From NCBI GenBank assembly GCA_028671895.1, contig CM053803.1, forward strand, positions 46,126,786-46,190,785: DNA of 64,000 bases, read 5' to 3'. The notes beneath the pieces were generated by a model, which did no database searches, was not told the origin of the DNA, and was given only the letters and a program-made list of their open reading frames with translations. This DNA comes from Oenanthe sinensis. Taxonomy: Eukaryota; Streptophyta; Magnoliopsida; Apiales; Apiaceae. This document shows positions 1 to 12,247 of this stretch, piece after piece. Position 1 is the stretch's first letter. Each line of letters begins with the position of its first letter. Made by a program: the position numbers and the translations under genes.

Positions 1-2192
1 CATACTTTTCACAGAAACGTGATCCACTCAAGAATAAAGTGAGGGTTGATTTTGTTAGAGAAAGGAGGCGAGTAAAACGAGAATATGACGAGTTTAAGGT
101 GAGGATAAATGCATTACCGGAGTCCATAAGGCGAAGATCAGATGCCTGTAATGCACATGCTGAGATGAAAGCAAAGAAGGAGCAAATGCATAAAGGGGGG
201 AATTCTTCTGACTCAGTTGAGGTTTCCAAGGCTACTTATATGTCTGATGGGAAACAATGGCATGGAACTTGGACGTCAGCAGAGGAGGGCCATTCAAAGG
301 GGGATCATGAGGGTATAATCCAGGTAATTTCTCTATTATGAAATGCATTGTATTCACTAATAATTTAATTTTCGTTTGAACTATAGTTTCTGAAATTATT
401 ATTGTTTTACTGGCAGATGATGTTAGTTCCACCGAAGGCTGATGCTGTTTTTGGGAATGGAGATGATGCTGAGAATCTAGTAGACACAACTGATGTTGAT
501 ACAAGATTGCCAATGTTGGTTTATGTCTCACGTGAGAAGCGACCAACATTTGAACACAACAAGAAAGCTGGAGCCATGAATGCTCTAGTTCGTGCAAGTG
601 CAATCATGTCTAATGGTGCATTTATCCTAAATCTGGATTGTGACCATTACATATATAATTCATTGGCTCTAAGGGAAGGAATGTGTTTTATGCTTGATAG
701 AGGCGGTGACAAGATCTGTTATGTACAATTCCCACAAAGATTTGAGGGGATTGATCCAAATGACCGATATGCAAACCATAACACAGTGTTCTTCGACGTA
801 AGCATGAGAGCCCTTGATGGAATACAAGGTCCAATGTATGTCGGAACAGGATGCATTTTTAGAAGGATTGCTCTTTATGGATTTAGTCCTCCAAGAGCCA
901 CAAACCACATAGGATGGTTTGGTAGAAGAAAGATCAAATTTTCTTTGAGAAAGAAAAAGGAGGGGCCAAAGAGTGAAGCAGAAGATGAAATGATTATACC
1001 TATTATGGAAGACGAAGATGCTGGTGATGAAGTTTCCAGGTCTTTGATTCCTGAACGGTTTGGTGACTCAACTTACTTGATGGACTCTATAGGTGTAGCT
1101 GAATTTGGTGGACGGCTGCTTCATAATTTCAGAGGTAAAGGTAGCCAAGGCAGGTCAGCTGGCTCTCTTGCAGTGCAACGCGAACCTATAGACCCTGCAG
1201 CTATTAAGGAGGCTATACGGGTTATAACATGTTTCTACGAGGATAAAACTGAATGGGGAAAAAGGGTAGGATGGATTTATGGTTCCATCACTGAAGATGT
1301 TGTGACGGGCTATAGAATGCACAACAGAGGATGGAGATCAGTTTACTGTGTCACAAAACGGGATGCATTCAGAGGTACAGCTCCTATTAATCTAACAGAC
1401 AGACTCATCCAAGTCCTCAGGTGGGCTACTGGATCTGTAGAGATCTTTTTTTCCAAAAACAATGCCCTTTTTGCAAGCCCCAGAATGAAATTCCTGCAGA
1501 GGATTGCATATTTCAATGTGGGAATGTATCCGTTCACTTCACTCTTCCTCATTGTATACTGTGTCTTGCCTGCAATTTCACTCTTCACTGGGAAGTTCAT
1601 AGTCCAGTCTCTTAATGTGACTTTCCTAACACTTCTACTGGCAATAACCCTAACTTTGTGCATGCTAGCAATCCTTGAAATAAGGTGGTCAGGAATCACT
1701 CTCCATGACTGGTGGCGAAATGAGCAGTTCTGGTTAATTGGTGGAACTAGTGCTCATCCTGCAGCTGTGATTCATGGTCTACTAAAAGTCATAGCTGGTG
1801 TTGATATCTCGTTCACATTAACATCAAAACCTGCCGCTCCAGATGATGGTGAAGACGAGTTTGCAGAGCTGTACGAGTTTAGATTTACAGTCTTGATGAT
1901 TCCACCAGTGACCATCATACTACTCAACATGGCTGCCATTGCAGTAGGTGTGTTTAGAACAATGTACAGCCCTTTCCCGGAGTGGAGCAAGCTTCTTGGA
2001 GGTGTTTTCTTCAGCTTTTGGGTTCTTTCTCATCTTTATCCGTTCGCTAAGGGGTTGATGGGAAGGAAGGGGAAAATTCCAACCATAGTTTATCTTTGGT
2101 CTATGTTGATCTGCATTGTTGTCTCCTTGCTTTGTGTTTACATAAACCCTCCCTCGGGTACACAAAGCTACATGAGTTTTAGTTTCCCATAG
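1..2192 (+). CDS. CSLD5: Cellulose synthase-like protein D, CSLD5-like (5' end outside window)
   Basis: Processive family-2 glycosyltransferase of the CSLD clade, a Golgi/plasma-membrane or cell-plate enzyme making beta-1,4-linked wall glycan. Two exons are visible: 1-323 (open from the window edge) and 417-2192, joined in phase 0 across a 93-nt GT-AG intron. About 698 residues are present, roughly the C-terminal 60% of a CSLD. Visible catalytic signatures are DCDHY (DxD), the TED of GSITEDVVTGYRM and QVLRW, followed by about six membrane segments and the CSLD-type end INPPSG...FP. CSLD5 is favoured over CSLD1-4 by tracts such as YFNVGMYPFTSLFLIVYC, WSGITLHDWWRNEQFW and TSAHPAAV. CSLD5 is linked to cell-plate formation and plant growth. 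The reading frame is clean, so the gene looks functional. The start codon and zinc-finger N terminus lie upstream of the window. Confidence 0.93.
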
Positions 2193-3293
2193 TTTGTTTA
2201 CAAATTTGCTTCTGTGTTCCTTTACTTCTCAATTACTATTCTTTGTGCCATAAGCTTGCACCTCCTCTCAGGCTTTGGTAATAGATTATATTACTCTTGT
2301 ACTGTAGAATATCATTCAATTCGATTTGAGTTGTAATTGTTCAGTATCTTCCTCATTTTATTAGTTCAGACAGGTTTCATTATAACTCTTCAGTCACAAC
2401 TGCAACTATAATGCATTACCATTCACCTTCTCTATGCCATTCACAATGTTGATAATTTTCCCATTCACAATGAAGCTAACCTAAACCCTACCAATGGTTC
2501 AATCAACTAAAAATGAAGTTCTACATGTCCGCGCACACCACCCAGGCCTAAAAATTGTACCGTTATTGTTTTAATAAATTTAAATTTATGTATGAAATGA
2601 TTTCCCTTTACAAAAAAAAAAAATATTTAAATTTATAAGTATGATTTGGGATGACCCGTGAATTTCGCTATTTTGATTGGTGATGCTGGACCTCTATACG
2701 ATTATTTTAGGGCTTTGGATTTTGGTCAGCCCACTGTATTCAATGATCAACACTTTCGGCTCATTTAAAATTAATAATTGTAACTTTACTGTATTCAATG
2801 AATTAATGAATCTAACGGTAATAACATTTTTATTTATAATAATTTGAATCCTCCGAAAAAATCGAATAGGCTCGGAAACCAAGAATCTGAATATGTCAAA
2901 AGTGAATGACATAAAAATGTGTTAGATTTGAAATTGTGTTGATTTGATTGTATTTTTGCTTCTGCTATTTTATTTGCTAAAACAATTTCATTATCAAATA
3001 TGGTTTAGTTAATGTCGACACAAATATGTTTTCCTCTATTTTAACTGTAAATCAAAATATGAAAATATTATGATGATTGTTGACTGGCGCTTCTTTTTTA
3101 TCTGGAATCCTCGCTCTTCAAATTATATTAAACAATACATCTATAATCATATCACGTCAATATTTAAATTTTGAATTTGGATTATTTTGACAATGCACAA
3201 CATGCTCTCCAAATATATTCATACGAGTTAGACACAATAGACAATTAGACATGGTGCATTCTCCGAGAAAATAAGGAATCATGAGGCTATAAT
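2193..3293. other. 3' UTR of the CSLD gene and intergenic DNA
   Basis: Follows the CSLD stop codon. The first few hundred bases are probably 3' UTR. The rest is AT-rich with no coding frame resembling a protein, and no repeat was recognised. Confidence 0.6.
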
Positions 3294-3513
3294 GGGGGTG
3301 TTTGGGGGAACTTTTTTCCGGAATAAGTCAATTTATTTTAAGACAAAGTTAGAGATTTCTAACTTTTTTCTGAAAAAAGTTGACTTTTTTTTGCAACTTA
3401 TAGAATCTCAAATATACATTAAATACTTGTATAAAAAACATTTATCAAAATATGAAATTTTTACCCGAAAATAAGTCCAAAAGGACTTATTTTTAAGTCC
3501 AGCCAAACAGGCC
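3294..3513. mobile_element. Possible hAT-type MITE
   Basis: The left end begins GGGGGTGTTTGG and the right end finishes CCAAACAGGCC, which are inverted-complement ends typical of plant hAT MITEs. The sub-terminal parts also mirror each other: AATAAGTC near the left end and GACTTATTTT near the right end. The segment is about 220 bp and AT-rich with no coding. No convincing 8-bp target duplication was found, so the exact edges are uncertain. Confidence 0.45.
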
Positions 3514-4315
3514 AAATATAAGATTATCCATTATTTCGATGGCATCATGTGTTGTCCTAAACTTTCTACGGTGGTAATCAAAAGAAAATTTCGGATGTGA
3601 TTGGATCCCAAATATTAAAATATTGTTGCTTGATACTCTGAAAAATAAAATTTAGTGTATAAATTTTTACAAATACCTCTAAAACTAATGGTTTGTTAAG
3701 TAGAGTATTATATCGAGGGCATACTATTTAGTGGTTAGGTGTGACAAATCTACATATGACAATATTAATTACAAAGATTCTGGTGTCAACACAAAACATT
3801 CATCAATAGAAATTGTGTCAAGATAACACAAAATGTGATTTTGCTAATTAATGGACTGTATCAGGGAGATCACAAAAACAAATATAGTAAAATCTCAATT
3901 AATTAATAATATATATTGTTACTATTATGTTAGGATTAAAAATATATATTGAAAATATTAATTTATTATGAGTTATTAATTAATCGAGATTTTACTTCAA
4001 ATATTATATAAAGTAGAAATCGAAAGATATTTTAAAGAAAAAATTTATTTCAGAAACATTTCAAAAAAGAGACCCATCTAACGATCTTTCAAATCAAAAC
4101 GTGGTTTACAAAAGATACTCAGAAAATGTGTTTTTATGACAAGGCTGGCACTATCAGAGTATTCTATAATTATTTTTACAATTTGCATGAATTGGTAATT
4201 CCATGTGTTGTGTTTTATCATATCATTTTGCACACGAAGATGGTTGATCGTTGAGATTTGTGAGATTAATGAAACAAGTATTGAAAGATGAGAAATTCGA
4301 TTTCCGGTTTTGCAG
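3514..4315. other. Intergenic, no gene seen
   Basis: AT-rich sequence without a convincing reading frame. It holds a loose inverted repeat around 3890-3990: AAATCTCAATTAATTAAT on the left answers ATTAATTAATCGAGATTT on the right. This may be another small hairpin element. Confidence 0.4.
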
Positions 4316-4372
4316 GTGCATGAACGTAATCATCCCCATGTTCTTATTCTGCAAATTGGGAACACTTTCTGC
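4316..4372 (+). pseudogene. Fragment of a CFIm25 (NUDT21-type) cleavage-factor exon
   Basis: Directly after a TTTTGCAG acceptor-like tract, 19 codons read HERNHPHVLILQIGNTFC plus a leading valine. From family memory this matches the Nudix-domain segment of plant pre-mRNA cleavage factor Im 25-kDa subunits (HNHPHILLLQIGNTFC), where the next residues should be KLPGGR. Here a leucine and a stop follow instead. A second exon-like open tract at 4436-4500, again after TTTGCAG, encodes DWDNLGKDISPSRVPGS, which I do not recognise. The unit looks like a captured gene scrap, not a working gene. Confidence 0.5.
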
Positions 4373-4587
4373 TTATAGGGGTTATGCACTATTTAAAGTG
4401 TTCATATTAATAGACATGATTCTTAAGTTTTGCAGGATTGGGATAACTTGGGGAAGGATATTAGTCCAAGCAGAGTGCCTGGGAGTGCTCATCTCCTGTT
4501 AAATCTTATAAAGAGTACTACATGTTTTGTTAAAGTTTGTGGCTTAGTCAATGTTAAAGCTAGATTTTTTTATTGTGGTGCAGTTTG

Positions 4588-4623
4588 CATTTGAATAGTA
4601 AATGGAGCAAATATTTAAAGTTT
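4588..4623 (+). repeat. 36-bp direct repeat, copy 1
   Basis: Identical over 36 bases to 5377-5412. The two copies flank the truncated receptor-kinase fragment at 4761-5444. Confidence 0.9.
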
Positions 4624-4760
4624 GTTTGAATGATTAATATTGAAAGTACGCTTTTTATTACCATTTGGATCCGGTATTAACCTTGTGGCAGGTCTAGTGG
4701 AACTTGTATTGAAAAGATGAAATGCATAATAGATCTCCCTCTGCTCAATAACAATTTCAT

Positions 4761-5444
4761 TTACGAAGGCCTGTTTGCTTTTGGTACCGGATCACCACTA
4801 AACCGATTACCGACCCATGGTCCAGTCCTAGCTAGTAGTTCTGAACCCTTCCACAACAGAAGCTGTGGATAACCATGTGTATCCATTCGATGTGTATAAC
4901 TTCCTGGAGACGGATCATCAGCACTCTTCCACGATGAGTAATACCATTGTCGCCCTGTTACCAAATCCTTTCCAAATTCCATGCCTGGTAACATAGTATC
5001 TCCCGGATAGTCAAAACTCTGCCATACGAATTTTTCTGGGCCACCATCTTGCTCGTCCCTCAACACAAGATTTCCCGTCTCCAATGGCTGTGCCACGGGA
5101 TTGTTCACAAATGTTGAACAATTTGATGACCAAACTATGGTATTGCTAGCATTATCAAATAATAAAATTGCCTTGTTATCAATCCTTAACCTACCAGAAG
5201 TGTTATTCAGCGGTTTATCTCTGTTAGCCACCCATACAATAGTCCCATATGACATCTTCTTGAACCATATACCCACGTACCGATTTGTACTATTGCCAGG
5301 GCTAAAAAATCCCAGTTCAAATTCATCGTTGGCTGATACAATAGTATCACCATCTATAAAGAGTAAATATTTGCTCCATTTGAATAGTAAATGGAGCAAA
5401 TATTTAAAGTTTTTTTTATATTTGTTTATTCGAAGATTCGCCAT
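4761..5444 (-). pseudogene. Truncated G-type lectin S-receptor-like kinase fragment
   Basis: Encodes only the bulb-type lectin region and part of the next segment of an S-locus receptor-like kinase. Visible are DGDTIVSANDEFELGFFSPG, the RYVGIWFKK and TIVWVANRDKPLN signatures, TGNLVLRD and FVWQSFDYPGDTMLPGM. Homology spans roughly 5355 down to 4800. The signal peptide, PAN/EGF region, membrane segment and kinase domain are missing, and the frame ends 10-15 residues after GPWVGNRFSG in unrelated sequence. The first 30 or so residues are not family-like and come from an adjoining hairpin repeat. The lectin part has no internal stop, suggesting a recent capture or truncation. A short expressed lectin-only protein cannot be excluded, but there is no signal peptide. 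Confidence 0.85.
5364..5406. repeat. Perfect 18-bp inverted repeat (hairpin, 7-nt loop)
   Basis: 5364-5381 and 5389-5406 are exact reverse complements separated by GAATAGT. The right arm lies inside copy 2 (5377-5412) of the 36-bp direct repeat whose other copy is at 4588-4623. The hairpin marks the 5' edge of the receptor-kinase homology. Confidence 0.9.
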
Positions 5445-7171
5445 TAAGAGTAGCTAGAGGCTAGATATGTTGACATGAATCTTTTAAGCAAGGTGTAGTT
5501 GTTGAGCTCTTAAATATCGATTAAGAAATACCATACAAATGTGAAAAAATATATAACAAAGCCATACCAAACTAATCCTTGCGTTTACTACCCGGAACCC
5601 CAGTTTAGAGTTGAGATACTCCCGATGAACTCGATGTGCTCGGTATATCTGGTAGTGATCTAGGTAGCCCCCTATGTTTGCAGTTGGAAATCATGTCTGA
5701 AGTTCACTTTTGATTCATATTCACCAATTGTTGTTAGCAGGGGACATGACATGTAGAGCAATGCTTATCATGCTGAAATAATCGATGCAGACATGATTTA
5801 CAAAATCGAATCGCGATTAGTTTGTCTGCTGCATCATCATTTTATTAGACATAAGAATACTTAACTAACATGTGCAGACTTTAACAACAGTTTAAATGTT
5901 TTTAATGAAACTGGAACCGAATTAAATGGTAAGACTTAGCACTGTCTAAACAAAAGATCGACGCTAGAATCACAATTTATTACAATCAATTTGAGTCATT
6001 CAACAGCCAATGATCCTTGTCCGTCCTATCATTTTATTTTAACAAAGCGTGTAGAATAATTTGAATAGGAGTCTCACGAATATATTAAAGCTTCTGAAGT
6101 CATAATAATACAAGATTTCTGGTAAAATAACTGCCAGGAATATCTTATTCTTATGCGTGCGTATATATAAATGCTGCTAAACTGTTTAAATATATTACAT
6201 ATATGCTTGGTGGAGGTGGAAAGTCTAACTCTAATAGCATTCTTTAATTTTACGAATGATTTAATGATAAGGCTACGTCTCCCTGATGACGTGAAGGCGA
6301 AATTTCACAGTGTCTAGAAGATTAGTAAATAATTACAATTTACAAGGGCTGGTGGGTGACTTGCTGGTGTGTTTTAGCTCAGAATAAACAAAGCTGAGGT
6401 TGATGTAATAACATTGTTGTGGTATTGTTGCCTATGCAGGCTGCTGACATATAGAAGCCACTGTTCCTTTCAGCTCTGCACAGATCATTATTATCCTAGA
6501 GAATGCTTTTCGATCAAGTATTTGACTACCGTAACAAGGATCAAGTTAGGATGATTAATCCTTGACAGATCGAGCTTGATCATGTTGTTAGAATATAATA
6601 TGATCCTGCTAAGCCCGCTTCCTAACACCGTGAGGTTTTAGGAGAACTGGTAACTTAACACATGTAACAAACACGAAAAGGATTTTCGTTTAATAGTTTT
6701 CGGTTAATTTAATAACACTTATGAGCGTTAGAGCGTACAAGTGAACATCCTAGCTTCCACAATGCTAGATTTATTTATGGAAGTTGCTTTGCAAATTGTT
6801 GGGTGATAAAACAACCGCCCAGGTTATATTCTTGTTTGAGTATATACGCATTCACTTTTAACCTTTAAGTCTGTAAGAGACACCGACAAATTTTTAGTAT
6901 ATCACATGTTTTAAACCTTCTACCCTTCAAAAAGTAGTGGGCTAAAAAGCCAGTGGTGGGCTAAACATCTATAAGGTGCCGGGATTGATAATGATGTTAT
7001 AGATATATAGTGTCTATCCATTTAGTCACTTGTCTTGTTAAACTAGATCATTGTTTTTATATGATTCCTGTTTTTTTAGTGTTACACATGACTCGTGATA
7101 CGCTAAGGATTCTGTATGCAAATGTTAGAAGGAGGAATTAGTTTCCCTTAATCAGCTGTTAGTCAGGTGTG
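5445..7171. other. Intergenic, no gene seen
   Basis: No reading frame of note on either strand and no recognised repeat. Base composition is a little less AT-rich between 5600 and 6600 than in the surrounding repeats. Confidence 0.5.
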
Positions 7172-8449
7172 TGATGAGTATTTTAGAGGCTATCGTTCGT
7201 AGGGAAGGACTATTATCAATATCAGTTTCAAAAGTCTTTTATCTCTTACAATTTAGAACTGTGATGAAGAATTTTTGGATGTGTGTAATTATCAACTAAT
7301 TGATCTAATGAACTACTAAAATAACTATATAATAAATATGAGATAAAACAATCCACAAACAAGGTTTCTTCAATTGGCTATCATGAATGTCTAATTTGTG
7401 TCCCTTGTTTTGCTAAAAACAATCTTTCTAATGATTATAAAATTTTTGTCAAGGTAAATTATAATGTCTACAATTATCCCTTAAACGTCACTCTCATGGT
7501 CAAACAAAATACATCCATACACTATAAAGTACAAAGAATTATAAGTCTCACAATTCGCATATCAATCTCCCGATCTAATACTTAAATCATGTCTATCATA
7601 TAATGTACTAGAATTACAACTCTTCTCCCGATTCGTTAATAATTCATATGGATACAATTAAAGGTTCGCGACTCCTGTAATTGTGTTAAGCGCTGAATGA
7701 CAGATTAGCAATCCAAGAGAAATCATAATATAATCAAATAAACATAATAAACCAACGAATACTACCAAATTCTCGGACTAAGGGATAAGCTACTCATGAT
7801 GAATAAAAACATATATATTAATAAGATAAACCATGAGCATAAGAGTTTAAGTACAAAAAATACAATTTGAAGAAATCGTTTAAAGTCTGGATGAATCGCT
7901 TCACTCCTTCCTCCAATCTCCCTCTCAAAGTGTTTTTCGCCCTCTTTTCCCAAAACTGCGGCTAACTAATATGATCTCTAATGTTGTATGTCTCTAATAA
8001 TATATATAATCATAATATATAAGAGTTTCAATGTTTTACAAGTAAACACAAGAAATATCCTAAAATAAGTTGGGCTATAATTGTGAAATTCGCAGTCTGC
8101 CTTCCAGGCCTGTTTCTGGGCTGCTCCAGTTGAGATAGGTGTGCTGGACCATTTTTGAATTATAGATTTTTCTATTATCTTCGTGTGGGCTGTAAAATTG
8201 CACAATTTTGACTTCTAGAACTCAAGTTATGGCCAAAACAATGATTGTTGTGTGAGCAGCCCATTAAATCCGAATTTCGTTCTAATTTATCTCCAAATTA
8301 GAGTTTTTATTCTCCAATTCTTCCAATTTTAGGATTTCTTTATTTCCTGCAATAAAACATTAAACTCTAATTAATAAATGTCCAATTATATACAAAATAC
8401 TAGAAATATGAGAATAAAATTATATAAAATATATATAAATATATACTCT
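7172..8449 (-). repeat. 3' LTR of the Athila/Tat-like element
   Basis: About 1.28 kb, running from TGATGAGTATTTTAGAG to ATATATACTCT on +. It aligns along its whole length with 10476-11740, with scattered substitutions and small indels. Confidence 0.9.
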
Positions 8450-10475
8450 ATAAAATATCTCCACACTTATCATTTACCCGTCCTCGAGTAAAATAATATT
8501 ATCTAGCTCCTAAATAGTACCACTTACGTAGGTGATCACGGTTGCATTTGACATATGCAACAAGCCCTTTAAACCCCTAGGTAGTCCTAGTGGATGAGTA
8601 AGGTCTCGTGATGGCCTATAGTGAATGTACCCACAAAATCCATCTAGCTCAAATAAAATAATATATATGACAACGGAGACGTATAACCAAACTTTTTATA
8701 TAAATGTAAATGCATGAATGCAATTAAATGAATGAAATGCAAAGGATCCCAAACATAATAGTGTACGTCAAGTTAGCAATAATCTTCAGACTATGCAACA
8801 AGTTTAGATATATCAAGCTCACAACATAAAATCCCAACGTAGTACACAAATGTACAGAGTATGCGTGTGATTTAAACTCAAAAACATGCTCTCTAATGAA
8901 CCAATAACAGACACACACTAGTTTCAACATGACAAGTCATGCGAGTTAATAGCTCCCAAGTTGAGTACTAGAATAGATCTTAACACTTCATTACTTAGAA
9001 CAAGCTATCATTCAAGTTTAACAAGGGATTTTTATGTTTTCTTTTTCTGCTACAAGACATTTTTTTATTGCTCGGTCTAAGGTCGGGACGCTTCTCAGGG
9101 TAAGTGAGTCACGACCACCATTAGACTTCACTAACTCATGTTTTTCTTTTGTTTTTTTTTAAGTCAAGTAATTCTCTAGTAACCAAGAGCAGTGAAAAGT
9201 CACCAAGAAATATTTATTTCTAGTACAATTGCACTTAATACCAGTGCATGTGCATGGATCGTCTCTTTCATATGACATTGCATTTGCCACCCATTGATCT
9301 CAAAGGACTACTTGATACTTTGTTTGGCTATTTTTTTCCAGACATTTACACCCCCACAGTTTCACCCAAATTTAAACACTTATGTACTAAGCTCAAAAGG
9401 GAATAATCAAAATTCTAATCATCAACAAACGGCTACCCCTCAAGAAACAAGTATGTTTAAGCCTTAATTCATTAAGAACATAATTAATTTGTGTAAAAAA
9501 ACTCTACGCATGTAATATTATTAAACGTGGTCATAACAAGAAATAATCATAAACACGTTACACATAATATCATCATAAGTTACTGACTTGTACTACTACT
9601 AATATGGGATCATGTTATGCTATGTAATGCAATAAATTTCTAAATTTAACATGAATTTTAGGCATGCACTCCATATCATCATTTAATTATTTATATGGTT
9701 AAAATTAAAAAATATACATATATTACAATACTGAGAATGCATCTCCACACTTAAATGGTTCATTGTCCTCAATGAATTAAGAAAAGGAGAAAAACATTTC
9801 TAAAAAAATCCTAAAAAAATACAACGAGAAAGAAAGAAAGAAAAGAGAAAAAAAAATAGTATACAAAGAAAAGTTAGAAATATTCCCCTATGCATACGCA
9901 TGACGTTCCGTTCGAAGAAAAAGTGAAATGTGCTGACTCCATCTAACAAAAATCAAGTCCAAGTCGTTGCACCACGGAGAATATAATCCTGCCCATGGGC
10001 ACACATATCTCTACCTGGTTCTCAAACAACTGACTTCTGGAACTCCAAATCAGATCTCCACCGTTCAGAATTTAGATATTTGAGCAAGGAAGATGTTGTC
10101 CAAAATTAAGGACGATCCGACCGTTGAAACTCCGAGAAACGGAAAAACAAGACAGCTGATTCAACCAGAAAAATGTATGCGAATTTTTTTACTTTAGCAC
10201 CTGTGACCACCACTTAAAACAAACACATCAAGGTAACCTATTAGAGTTTAAAAAAACTAATAATAGAATCTTGGGTTTTCCTCCCAAGAAGCGCTTCTTT
10301 AACGTCGTTAGCTCGACATATACATTCAAGTAGCATAACAAAGGCAAAGTAACCTGTAGACACACAAAAAAACAAAGGCAAAGAAAATATATGTACAAAA
10401 TTAAAATCTAAACTATAAGAAACAATTAACTCAAAATCAATATTGTCGCCTTCCCCGACAGCGGCGTCAATTTGT

Positions 10476-11740
10476 TGATGAGTATTTTAGAGGGTATCGT
10501 TCGCAAGGAAGGACTGTTATCAATATCAGTTTCAAATATTTTATCTCTTACAATTTAGAAATGTGATGAAGAATTTTTGGGTGTGTGTAATTATCAACTA
10601 ATTAATATAATGAACTACTAAAATAACTATATAATAAATATGAGAGAAAACAATCCTGGAACAAGATTTATTCAATTGGCTATCATGAATGTTTAATTTG
10701 TGTCCCTTGTTTTGCTAAAAACAATCCTTCTAATGATTATAAAGTCCTCTCTCAAGTAAATTATAATGTCTACAATTATCCCTTGAACGTCACTCTCATG
10801 GTCAAACAAAGTACATCCATAGACTATAAAGTATCAAGAATTATAAGTCTCACAATTAACATATCAATCTCCCGATCTAATACTTAAATCATGTCTATCA
10901 TATCACGTACTAGAATTACAACTTCTCTCCCGATTCGTTAATAATTCATATGGATACAATTAAAGGTTCGCGACTCCTATAATTGTGTTAAGCGCTGAAT
11001 GACAGATTAGCAAACCAAGTGAAATCACAATATAATTAAACAAACATAATAAACCAACAAATACTACCAAATTCTCGGATTAAGGGATTAGTTACTCACG
11101 ATGGATAAAAACATATATATTAATAAGACAAACCATGAGCATAAGAGTTTAAGTACAAAGAATACAACTTGAAGAAATTGCTTGAAGTCTGGATGAATCC
11201 ATTCACTACTTCCTTCAATCTCCCTCTCAAAGTGTTTCTCGCCTTCTTCTCCCAAAAGTGCGGTTAACTAATATGATATGATCTCTGATGTTGTATGTCT
11301 CTAATAATATATATAACCCTAATATATAAGAGTTTTAATGTTTTACAAGTAAACACAAGAAATATCCTAAAATAAGTTGGGCTATAATTGTGAAATTTGT
11401 AGTCTGCCTTCCAGGCCTGTTTCTGGGCTGCTCCAGTTGATATAGGTGTGTTGGACCACTTTTGAATTATAGATTTTTCTATTATCTTTGTGTGGGCTGT
11501 ATAATCGCCCAATTCTGACTTCTAGAACTCAAGTTATGGCCCAAACATTGATTGTTGTGTGAGCAACCCATTAAATCTGAATTTCCTTCTAATTTATCTC
11601 CAAATTAGAGTCTTTATTCTCCAATTCTTCCAACTTTAGGATTTCTTTATTTCATGCAATAAAACATTAAACTCTAATTAATAAATGTCCAATTATGTAC
11701 AAAATAATATGAGAATAAAATCCTATAAAATATATACTCT
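10476..11740 (-). repeat. 5' LTR of the Athila/Tat-like element
   Basis: About 1.27 kb, partner of 7172-8449. The primer-binding-site-like sequence sits just outside it at about 10451-10475. The same LTR family recurs as a fragment at 59468-59753. Confidence 0.9.
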
Positions 11741-12247
11741 GTCACTATTAAGCCTCGTTTTATATGTACTATGCGTAGAATTTAACATTTATTTGTATAT
11801 ATTCTAAGGGTACCTAGTTGCATCATTTACAATAGTTCAAATTATATTATTTTCAGATCATTACCTTTAGTTAGCGAGGCATCTTGGAGTTAGTAGCTTG
11901 TCAGAGTATAACTATGAATTCTCTGAAGAGGACACCAACTCGTTTGAGCTGAAAAGTCAATCCCTCAATGGCATTAACAATGTCCAGAATTGCCTTCTGA
12001 CATTTTACATAGACAGTTGCCGTCCTTCTTAGCTAATCATCATTGAATTAGTTATTTAAACGTCTGACTAAAATAAGAGATGGTACTTTAGATTAGTTAT
12101 TTAAACGTCTGTTTAGAAAAAGGTAGCAAAGGACACCTAATGTTCCCTTTATATTCCAGGCATCTGAGGTCATAGCTCATGAAGCGCTTACTTGTTAGGC
12201 AGCTAACGATATTCATTTATCTCGTAAACTAATTCATCTTTGGAAAA
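11741..12247. other. Upstream region of the LAF1-like MYB gene
   Basis: Probable promoter and 5' UTR. It holds a short direct repeat, ATTAGTTATTTAAACGTCTG, near 12046 and again near 12091. No other element was recognised. Confidence 0.5.

Larger units (their letters stand above)
7172..11740 (-). mobile_element. Non-autonomous LTR retrotransposon, Athila/Tat-like
   Basis: Two long direct repeats (7172-8449 and 10476-11740) enclose about 2.0 kb with no gag or pol frame. Beside the right repeat, on the - strand, is GACGCCGCTGTCGGGGA, close to the tRNA-Asp-type primer-binding site used by Athila/Tat elements. At 10274-10320 the - strand carries AAGAAGCGCTTCTTGGGAGG preceded by GTCGAGCTAACGACGTTAAA, a motif I associate with Athila/Tat untranslated regions. 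So the element reads on -, with the 5' LTR on the right. The LTRs differ at many positions, indicating an old insertion. The LTRs do not end cleanly in TG...CA and no target duplication was found. The lack of coding makes it a LARD-type derivative. Confidence 0.8.
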
